A DNA stretch of 64,000 nt from an uncultured Porphyromonadaceae bacterium. GTDB lineage: Bacteria > Bacteroidota > Bacteroidia > Bacteroidales > Muribaculaceae. The DNA lies in NCBI GenBank assembly GCA_902489275.1, contig CABTZK010000002.1, positions 1 to 64,000 of the forward strand, read 5' to 3'. Shown here in pieces: positions 24,871 through 31,408 of this stretch. Position 1 is the first letter of the stretch. Each line of letters begins with the position of its first letter. Both the position numbers and the translations under genes were made by a program. The notes under the pieces are model-generated. The model had not been told where the DNA came from, ran no database searches, and saw only the letters and a list, made by a program, of their open reading frames with translations.

Positions 24871-26199
24871 ATGCAATACTATAGCACCAAAAAACCACAA
24901 AACACCGCCACGCTCGAAGAAGCCGTGCTGAAAGGCCTTGCCGACGACAACGGCCTATACATGCCAGCTCACATCCCGGTGCTGCCCCGCGCATTCATGA
25001 ACAACCTCAGCAGCATGACGCTGCAAGACATGAGTTTTGCCGTGGCCAACTATGCCACGCAAGGCGACCTCGACAGCCAAGTGCTGCATGACGTGATCAA
25101 CGAGACCCTCAATTTCGACATTCCGCTCCATCACGTGGCAGGCAACCGCTTCACGCTTGAGCTCTATCATGGACCCACCATGAGTTTCAAAGACATTGGG
25201 GCACGGTTCATGGGGCGGATGTTCGCCCACTACACCCAAAACCGGCCAGGCTGCATCAACGTGCTTGTGGCCACGTCGGGCAACTCGGGCGGAGCGGTGG
25301 CCAACGGGTTCTTTGGCATCCCAGGCGTGCGCGTGTACGTGCTATACCCCCAGGACACCCTCAGCAACTTGCAAGAGGCGCAATTCACGACACTGGGCGG
25401 CAACATCACTGCCATTGAAGTGAACGGCTCGCTCGAAGACTGCCAAGAGATGGTGCTCGAAGCGCTCACCGACAAGGCACTCAACGAGCAGATGACCCTC
25501 ACCAGCGCCAAGACCATCAACATTGCGCGGCTGCTGCCACAAATGTTCTACTACTTCTGGGCTTATGCCAAACTGGCAGAGCGACATGAGCAGCACCAGC
25601 CAAGCGTGGTGTTCTCGGTGCCTTGCGGCAACCTCGGCAACCTCACGGCGGGCATCATCGCCAAGAAAATGGGCCTGCCCATCAAGCGGCTGATTGCAAG
25701 CGACAACAAAAACGACATCTTCACTCACTACCTGAAAACCGGCGAGTTCATCGCCCGCAAAGCCGCACCGTCGATTGCCCCAGCCATGGATATTGGCCAT
25801 CCGCGCAACTTCGAGCGCATCGGCCAGCTGCTCCCCAACCACAAGGCCCTGCGCGAGCAGGTGCAAGGCGTGGCCTACAGCGACCAAGAGATTGCTGACA
25901 CCATCCTCACCACCTGGAAGCAAGAGAACTACCTGCTCGACCCCCAGGGCGCAACGGCCTATCAAGGCCTCATCGACTGCCTGCAACCCGGCGAGGCTGG
26001 CATTGCGCTGGCCACAGCGCATCCCGCCAAATTTATCGAGACCATTGAGCGGATTATCGGCACCGACATTCCAGTGCCCGCCCCGATGTTCCGATTCCTG
26101 AACGGGATTCGCCACGTGACCTCCATGAGCAATGGCTACAGGGCGCTGCGCAACTTCCTCATTACCCAACAAAACCCGAAAAAGAAATCCCATGTATAA
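24871..26199 (+). CDS. thrC: Threonine synthase
   Basis: ThrC converts O-phosphohomoserine to threonine with pyridoxal phosphate. The 442-residue protein has the N-terminal domain starting YYSTKKPQNTATLEEAVLKGL, the PLP lysine in GPTMSFKDIGARF (Lys107), the cofactor phosphate loop VATSGNSGGAVANG and SVPCGNLGNLTAG further on. Length and motifs fit the E. coli/yeast subgroup. The ATG at 24871 is preferred over the TTG at 24865. It lies after a truncated aspartokinase, while homoserine dehydrogenase and kinase are not in the window. The stop overlaps the next gene by 8 bases. Confidence 0.95.
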   Translation: MQYYSTKKPQNTATLEEAVLKGLADDNGLYMPAHIPVLPRAFMNNLSSMTLQDMSFAVANYATQGDLDSQVLHDVINETLNFDIPLHHVAGNRFTLELYHGPTMSFKDIGARFMGRMFAHYTQNRPGCINVLVATSGNSGGAVANGFFGIPGVRVYVLYPQDTLSNLQEAQFTTLGGNITAIEVNGSLEDCQEMVLEALTDKALNEQMTLTSAKTINIARLLPQMFYYFWAYAKLAERHEQHQPSVVFSVPCGNLGNLTAGIIAKKMGLPIKRLIASDNKNDIFTHYLKTGEFIARKAAPSIAPAMDIGHPRNFERIGQLLPNHKALREQVQGVAYSDQEIADTILTTWKQENYLLDPQGATAYQGLIDCLQPGEAGIALATAHPAKFIETIERIIGTDIPVPAPMFRFLNGIRHVTSMSNGYRALRNFLITQQNPKKKSHV

Positions 26200-27976
26200 A
26201 AGTTCACGATATGGCCTGCTTTTCTTCGTGATGATGACAATTGCCATCACGTGGCAGTTTGCAGCTGTGCCTTTTATAGTCTACTACACGCAAGCCAGCG
26301 ACTTGAGCATCGCCAACCTTGTGCTCTCGGCACTCGCCAACGCGCTCATCGTGGTGTCGCCCTACTGGCTGATTCCCCGGCGATGGCGATGGACCTCATG
26401 GCTACTCATGGCGCTCACCACGGCATGGGGCATCTCGCAATTGTGGTACGCGCCCACCTACAACGACATCATGCCCGCACAAGTGTTCACCCTCACGGGC
26501 AACGTCAATCCGCTGCTCGTCGACGCTGTAGTGGGCTCTATGAGGTGGCACGACCTGGCCATCTGGCTTCCGCTGCTTGTGATGATTCTCCTGCCAGTGA
26601 GGCGCATTAAGAACGCCTTTCCGCTGTGGATGAGCGACCCCCATGATGAGCAGAGCGGGAAATGGCAACCCAAAGGCTTCTTGACCACGCTCGGCGCGGC
26701 GCTTCTTTTCTTCATCGCCAGCAACCTCAACTTGCTCATGGGCGACAAGACTTTCAAGGAGAACCTCAACGAGCGCTACAACACGTGCTATGTCAACGCT
26801 CAATACTGCGGACGAAATGGCATTCTCCCCTACATTGCCTACTCACTCCACGAGTGGGCACACAGCTACAAGCCGCTCGATGCCAACGAGCGGCAGCGGC
26901 TCGGGCACTTCCTGGAAAACGAGATGCCCCGTTACAGCAACAATGTGCTCAACGACAGCACAAGGAAAAACCTTATCGTTGTGATTGTGGAATCGCTGCA
27001 ATCATGGCCGCTCAACCTGAGAATCGACGGACGCGAGGTGACTCCCGCCATGAACCGCCTCATGCGAAGCGACAACACGATTACCTGCCTCAACATGGTG
27101 TCGCAAATCTCCTACGGCCACTCAAGCGATGGGCACTTCATCTACGACACGGGCATCCTGCCGCTGCTGCAAGGGTCGGTGGCGATCAGCTTTGGCGACC
27201 GCCATTTCCCAGCGCTGGCCAAGGCGCTCCAGGGATATGACAAGCGCGAGGTCATGTGCAACAACCTCGAGTCATGGAATCAAACGGTGACCCCCTTCTC
27301 CTACGGCTTCGAGAAAGTCTACGGCAAGAACGACTTGGCTCCCTTGCTCAAGAAGCACCACGGCATCGACGACAATGCCCTCTTTGACTTTGTGAACACC
27401 CGCCTGCTGCCCCACATGAGGCAGCCTTTCATGCTGCAAATGGTCACCATCACCATGCACACCCCGCACACGGCAGGCAAGCTGCCCGAGACGTGGATCA
27501 CACGGGCTGACACACTCACAGAGACGGGGCGAAACTACCTGAACGAGGTGCACAACCTCGACCAGCAGCTGGTCCTGCTCTTGCAACGGCTCAAGCAACT
27601 CCACCTTGACCACAACACCGTTGTGGCGATTGTGAGCGACCACAACGAGCTTGACCTCAACAAGGTAGAGGGGCGCACCAAAGCCACGTTGCGCGACACG
27701 GCCATCCCCCTCATCATCACCCATGCCGGCACAACGCTACACTACCGCAAGGTGATGGGGCAAATCGACCTCTATCCCACCCTGCTTGACGTGATGGGCG
27801 TGGCGCAATATTGGTGGAAAGGATTTGGGCACAGCATCTTGCGCTACCCAGTGACCTCGGCCGTCAACAAGCGGCACGCGACACTGGGCACTCCCAATGA
27901 GCTCACCAAGCACCAACTCGACGCCTGGCCCATGTCGAATCTCTACATTCGCTCCCTCACGGACGCCAAGCCTTGA
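26192..27976 (+). CDS. LTA-synthase-family membrane sulfatase-fold protein
   Basis: The 594-residue protein has about five N-terminal membrane segments (residues 8-25, 33-55, 64-80, 122-140 and 170-190) and an extracytoplasmic sulfatase-fold domain from about 260 (NLIVVIVESLQSWPLN). Family segments include YGHSSDGHFIYDTG, near where the catalytic threonine or serine is expected, and VVAIVSDHNELDLN, which supplies metal ligands. Relatives transfer glycerophosphate or phosphoethanolamine from a lipid to a glycan. In a Gram-negative a phosphoglycerol or phosphoethanolamine transferase acting on surface glycans is more likely than lipoteichoic acid synthesis. It is coupled to thrC by an 8-base overlap. 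Confidence 0.82.
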   Translation: MYKSSRYGLLFFVMMTIAITWQFAAVPFIVYYTQASDLSIANLVLSALANALIVVSPYWLIPRRWRWTSWLLMALTTAWGISQLWYAPTYNDIMPAQVFTLTGNVNPLLVDAVVGSMRWHDLAIWLPLLVMILLPVRRIKNAFPLWMSDPHDEQSGKWQPKGFLTTLGAALLFFIASNLNLLMGDKTFKENLNERYNTCYVNAQYCGRNGILPYIAYSLHEWAHSYKPLDANERQRLGHFLENEMPRYSNNVLNDSTRKNLIVVIVESLQSWPLNLRIDGREVTPAMNRLMRSDNTITCLNMVSQISYGHSSDGHFIYDTGILPLLQGSVAISFGDRHFPALAKALQGYDKREVMCNNLESWNQTVTPFSYGFEKVYGKNDLAPLLKKHHGIDDNALFDFVNTRLLPHMRQPFMLQMVTITMHTPHTAGKLPETWITRADTLTETGRNYLNEVHNLDQQLVLLLQRLKQLHLDHNTVVAIVSDHNELDLNKVEGRTKATLRDTAIPLIITHAGTTLHYRKVMGQIDLYPTLLDVMGVAQYWWKGFGHSILRYPVTSAVNKRHATLGTPNELTKHQLDAWPMSNLYIRSLTDAKP

Positions 27977-28037
27977 AAGGGAGATCTGCTGGCGCAGGAT
28001 TTCCTGCCATGTCACTCAACAGTTCTATTGCAACACG

Positions 28038-29987
28038 ATGGCTATCGTCAAAAAAACAATACCGGTTTTAGGGCTTGCGTGCTCGGCTTGCTCGGCCAAT
28101 GTCGAGCGCAGGCTCAACGCGCTCGACGGCATCGCCAGAGCCACGGTGTCGCTCGCCACCCGCACGGCTCTCGTCGAGTTTGACCCCGATGCGCTTTCCC
28201 TTGGGCAGATGAAAGCCGAAATCAACGCCCTTGGCTACGACCTGATTATCGAGGAAAATCGCAATATCGAAGCCATCGAGCGTGCCGCCTACAGCACGCT
28301 TCGCCACAAGGTGATAGCCTCGTGGTGCCTTGCCGTGGCGGTGATGGGGGTGTCGATGGGGTGGATTCCCATTCACGACCGCCTGCTGGCTCATGTCATT
28401 GCCATGCTGATTTCGCTGGCCAACATCCTCTATTGCGGCCGCAAGTTCTACATCCATGCCGCCAAGCAGCTGGCCCACGGGGGAGCCGGCATGGACACCC
28501 TGGTGGCTCTGAGCACAGGCATCTCGTTCCTGTTCAGCACATTCAACACCTTCTTGGGCGACGCGACATGGAGCGCCCACGGCATGGAGTGGCACACTTA
28601 TTTTGACGCCAGTGTGATGATTATTACCTTTGTCCTCACGGGACACCTGCTTGAGGAGAAAGCCAAGCGAAGCACAGCCAGCAGCATTCGCTCTCTCATG
28701 AGCCTTGCCCCAAAGACGGCCTACATCGTGCAAAAAGACGATGAGGGCACCGAGCACATCAATCAAGTGCCCATTTCGACCATTAAAGTGGGCGACACGA
28801 TTGAGGTGCGGCCAGGCGAGAAAGTGCCCGTTGACGGCAAGGTGACTTGGGCAACGAGCTTCATGCGCGAGGATGGCGCTTACGTCGACGAGTCGATGAT
28901 GACTGGCGAGCCCAACGCGGCACTCAAGCAACAGGGCAGTCAAGTCCTGGCTGGAACCATCCTGCAGCAAGGCAAATTCCGCTTCCGCGCCAAACAAATC
29001 GGGAAAGACACCGCGCTTGCCCACATGATCCACATGGTGCAGCAGGCGCAAAGCAGCAAAGCGCCGGTGCAGCGCATGGTCGACAAGGTGTCCCTTGTCT
29101 TTGTACCCGCTGTCGCCGCCATCTCGCTGCTCACGTTCATCCTGTGGTGGGTGATTGGCGGCGCCGAGGCACTGCCGCAAGCCATTCTCTCGGCCGTCGC
29201 CGTGCTGGTGATTGCGTGTCCCTGCGCCATGGGGCTGGCGACTCCCACCGCCCTCATGGTGTCGATTGGGCAAGCGGCCCGCCAAGGCATTCTCATCAAG
29301 GATGCCACGGCGATAGAGAACATGCGCAAAGTCGATACCCTCATTACCGACAAGACGGGGACCCTCACGATTCCCAATCCCCATGTTGATTTCACCAAAG
29401 CCGACAGCCTCCCGATTGAGGAGCGCGAGCGTCTGAAACCTCACGCACGCCAGGCCATAGAGCGACTGCGGCAGCAAGGCATCGACATCTATCTGATGAG
29501 CGGCGACAACGCCGAAGCCACGCGCCACTGTGCAGAACAAGCGGGCATCAAGCACTACCAAAGCCGAGTGCTGCCGCAAGACAAGGAAAACCTCGTCAAG
29601 CGACTCCAGTCGCAAGGCCACCGCGTGGCCATGGCGGGCGATGGCATCAACGATGCCCAAGCGCTGGCGCTGGCCGACGTGAGCATCGCTATGGGCAACG
29701 GCACCGACGTGGCTATGGACGTGGCTCAAGTCACCCTCGTGGGCGACGACTTGCGGCGCATTCCGCAGGCTGTGGCGCTGAGTCGCCACACCGCGCGCAT
29801 GATTGGAGAGAACCTGTTCTGGGCATTTATCTATAATGTGGTGTGCATTCCGCTTGCTGCCGGGGCGCTTCACCTCTTTGGCATCCATTTCTCCATCACG
29901 CCCACTTGGGCCAGCGCGCTCATGGCATTCTCAAGCCTGAGCGTGATTCTAAACTCGATGAGACTCAAATTGAAAAACTCAAAATAA
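28038..29987 (+). CDS. copA: CopA-type copper P-type ATPase with nearly absent nucleotide-binding domain
   Basis: This 649-residue P1B-ATPase exports copper. It has an N-terminal metal-binding domain (LACSACSANV, Cys15/Cys18), membrane helices from about 90, the actuator motif ESMMTGEP (285-292), the transport-site CPC at 394-396, DKTGT with the phosphorylated Asp438, SGDN (488-491) and GDGINDAQALALADVSIAMG. Only 47 residues separate DKTGT from SGDN, against roughly 150 or more in ordinary CopA. The ATP-binding N-domain with its His-Pro and GxGxxG motifs is therefore essentially gone. The region shows no frameshift and its codon use is normal, so the deletion is likely ancestral. The start at 28038 gives the usual beginning of the first domain. 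copZ follows. Confidence 0.88.
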   Translation: MAIVKKTIPVLGLACSACSANVERRLNALDGIARATVSLATRTALVEFDPDALSLGQMKAEINALGYDLIIEENRNIEAIERAAYSTLRHKVIASWCLAVAVMGVSMGWIPIHDRLLAHVIAMLISLANILYCGRKFYIHAAKQLAHGGAGMDTLVALSTGISFLFSTFNTFLGDATWSAHGMEWHTYFDASVMIITFVLTGHLLEEKAKRSTASSIRSLMSLAPKTAYIVQKDDEGTEHINQVPISTIKVGDTIEVRPGEKVPVDGKVTWATSFMREDGAYVDESMMTGEPNAALKQQGSQVLAGTILQQGKFRFRAKQIGKDTALAHMIHMVQQAQSSKAPVQRMVDKVSLVFVPAVAAISLLTFILWWVIGGAEALPQAILSAVAVLVIACPCAMGLATPTALMVSIGQAARQGILIKDATAIENMRKVDTLITDKTGTLTIPNPHVDFTKADSLPIEERERLKPHARQAIERLRQQGIDIYLMSGDNAEATRHCAEQAGIKHYQSRVLPQDKENLVKRLQSQGHRVAMAGDGINDAQALALADVSIAMGNGTDVAMDVAQVTLVGDDLRRIPQAVALSRHTARMIGENLFWAFIYNVVCIPLAAGALHLFGIHFSITPTWASALMAFSSLSVILNSMRLKLKNSK

Positions 29988-30004
29988 CACCCAAATACGC
30001 CATC

Positions 30005-30208
30005 ATGATGAAAAAAGAATTCAAAATCCAAGGAATGAAGTGCGACCACTGCCGCACAAGCGTTGAGAAAGCCCTTTGTGGCGTGAAAGGCGTCACCGCC
30101 GCCACGGTGAGCCTCGCTACAGGCCGAGCAGTTGTTGAAGGCGACTTCGGCGACGAGGACATCGCCGACGCTGTGGAAGAGGCTGGTTTTGCCGTCGGTG
30201 AAGCGTGA
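30005..30208 (+). CDS. CopZ-like copper chaperone (single HMA domain)
   Basis: The 67-residue protein is one heavy-metal-associated domain with the metal site GMKCDHCRTSVEKAL and the ferredoxin-like pattern ending EAGFAVGEA. Such proteins hand Cu(I) to CopA. It begins 17 bases after the ATPase gene and is therefore in the same transcript, giving a chaperone-pump pair. Starts at 30005 and 30008 are equivalent. The acidic sequence GDFGDEDIADAVEE is somewhat more negative than in free CopZ of Gram-positives. Confidence 0.88.
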   Translation: MMKKEFKIQGMKCDHCRTSVEKALCGVKGVTAATVSLATGRAVVEGDFGDEDIADAVEEAGFAVGEA

Positions 30209-30263
30209 ACCGCCCGGCAGTGGCTTGCGCACACGGGTGAAGCCGAGCGCACAAACAACTTAT

Positions 30264-30293
30264 GCCGTTATAATCGCATGCGATTATAACGGC
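30264..30293. repeat. Perfect 30-bp palindrome
   Basis: The 15 bases GCCGTTATAATCGCA (30264-30278) are followed at once by their exact reverse complement up to 30293. CGCACA shortly before and TGTGCG right after can extend the pairing. It lies 55 bases after copZ and 58 before the end of rpmH (convergent), without a U-run. It could be a terminator, a protein-binding dyad or a mobile-element remnant. Confidence 0.9.
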
Positions 30294-30351
30294 TGTGCGT
30301 TGCGAGCCACCCGGCAAGAGCGACCCCCTACTCTAATCTAAGCCAAAACGC

Positions 30352-30504
30352 TTACTTATAAACAGTGTCGCTCACAGAGAGGCTGTAACGTCCCTTTGCG
30401 CGGCGGCGTGCCAAAACCTTGCGGCCATCGGCCGTTGCCATGCGGTGACGGAAACCATGCTTGTTGGCTTTCTTTCTGTTTGATGGTTGGAATGTACGTT
30501 TCAT
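30352..30504 (-). CDS. rpmH: Ribosomal protein L34
   Basis: The 50-residue reading MKRTFQPSNRKKANKHGF, continuing RHRMATADGRKVLARRRAKG, is the universal L34 sequence, a basic large-subunit protein near the exit tunnel. The C-terminal RYSLSVSDTVYK is slightly longer than in E. coli (46 residues). The usual neighbours dnaA and rnpA are absent, as is common in Bacteroidetes. It is divergent from efp with a consensus promoter upstream. Confidence 0.97.
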   Translation of the reverse strand: MKRTFQPSNRKKANKHGFRHRMATADGRKVLARRRAKGRYSLSVSDTVYK

Positions 30505-30554
30505 TTGTCTTATGTTGTTTTTTGATTTTTAGTCGCTATTTTGAATTGCGAGTG

Positions 30555-30586
30555 CAAAATTAGTTACTTTTTTGAAAACAAACAAA
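30555..30586 (-). promoter_or_regulatory. Promoter of rpmH
   Basis: Minus-strand TTTG (30583-30586) and TAATTTTG (30555-30562) are 20 bp apart; leader about 45 bases. Confidence 0.75.
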
Positions 30587-30613
30587 TGTAAAGACGAATT
30601 ATGCACCCGGATT

Positions 30614-30645
30614 TTTGCAAATTCTCTATATTTCAACTAATTTTG
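30614..30645 (+). promoter_or_regulatory. Promoter of efp
   Basis: TTTG at 30614-30617 and TAATTTTG at 30638-30645 are 20 bp apart, with the start about 50 bases before the efp ATG. Confidence 0.75.
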
Positions 30646-30703
30646 CAGTCTATAAGGCAAGAAGAAAGATTTTACAATTAAAAATATAGTCAAATTTTAT
30701 TTT

Positions 30704-31267
30704 ATGATTAACGCTCAAGACATCAAAAACGGGACTTGCATCCGTCTCGACAACCAACTTTACTTCTGCATCGAGTTCCTGCATGTGAAACCCGGCAAGG
30801 GCAACACGTTCATGCGCACTAAGCTCAAAAATGTGGTCGATGGTCGAGTTCTTGAACGCCGTTTCAACATTGGCGAAAAACTTGAAGACGTGCGCGTGGA
30901 GCGCCGCCCCTATCAATTTCTCTACATGGATGGCGCTGACGCTATCTTCATGAACCAAGAGACCTTTGACCAGATACCCATCTCCAAGGCGATTGTGAAC
31001 GGCGCCGATTTCATGAAAGAGGGCGACGTGGTGGAAGTTGTGACCGACGCGTCGACCGAATCGGTGCTCTATGCCGAAATGCCGATCAAGACGGTGCTTG
31101 AAATCACCTACACCGAGCCTGGCGTGAAAGGCGACACAGCGACCAACACGTTGAAGCCTGCCACCGTGGAGAGCGGCGCCGAGGTGCGCGTTCCCCTGTT
31201 TTGCAACGTGGGCGAAAAGATTGAAATCGACACGCGCGACGGCAGTTACGTGGGTCGTGTCCGCTAA
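30704..31267 (+). CDS. efp: Elongation factor P
   Basis: EF-P relieves ribosomes stalled at proline stretches. The 187-residue protein has the three-domain layout; the loop tip that carries the modified residue in other bacteria reads KPGKGNTFMRTKL (residues 29-41), with a lysine at position 32. Domain II includes RPYQFLYMDGADAIFMN and the C-terminus ends EIDTRDGSYVGRVR. No EpmA, EpmB or EarP gene lies in the window, so the modification state is open. It is a single gene with its own promoter and terminator. Confidence 0.96.
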   Translation: MINAQDIKNGTCIRLDNQLYFCIEFLHVKPGKGNTFMRTKLKNVVDGRVLERRFNIGEKLEDVRVERRPYQFLYMDGADAIFMNQETFDQIPISKAIVNGADFMKEGDVVEVVTDASTESVLYAEMPIKTVLEITYTEPGVKGDTATNTLKPATVESGAEVRVPLFCNVGEKIEIDTRDGSYVGRVR

Positions 31268-31320
31268 TGTGCGCTCGCCAGCCACTTACCTACTCACACA
31301 CCGCTTGTTGTGACCCATCT

Positions 31321-31350
31321 CCGCACCTCCACGCTTCCGTGGGGGTGCGG
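31321..31350 (+). terminator. Terminator of efp
   Basis: CCGCACCTCCACG (31321-31333) pairs with 31338-31350 with one G-U pair and a 4-base loop, followed by CTTTCTT. Confidence 0.75.
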
Positions 31351-31408
31351 CTTTCTTGCCGCCGCGCCAAAAGGAACGAGCGCCCCGGTTGACGCTCATG
31401 GGGGCTCG

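Noticed and set aside
28068..29888. 606-codon minus-strand frame opposite copA
   Set aside because: Antisense mirror of a GC3-rich gene; no recognisable domain and no promoter or start signal.
30264..30293. Palindrome as an IS end or attachment site
   Set aside because: No transposase, no direct repeat around it and no second copy in the window.
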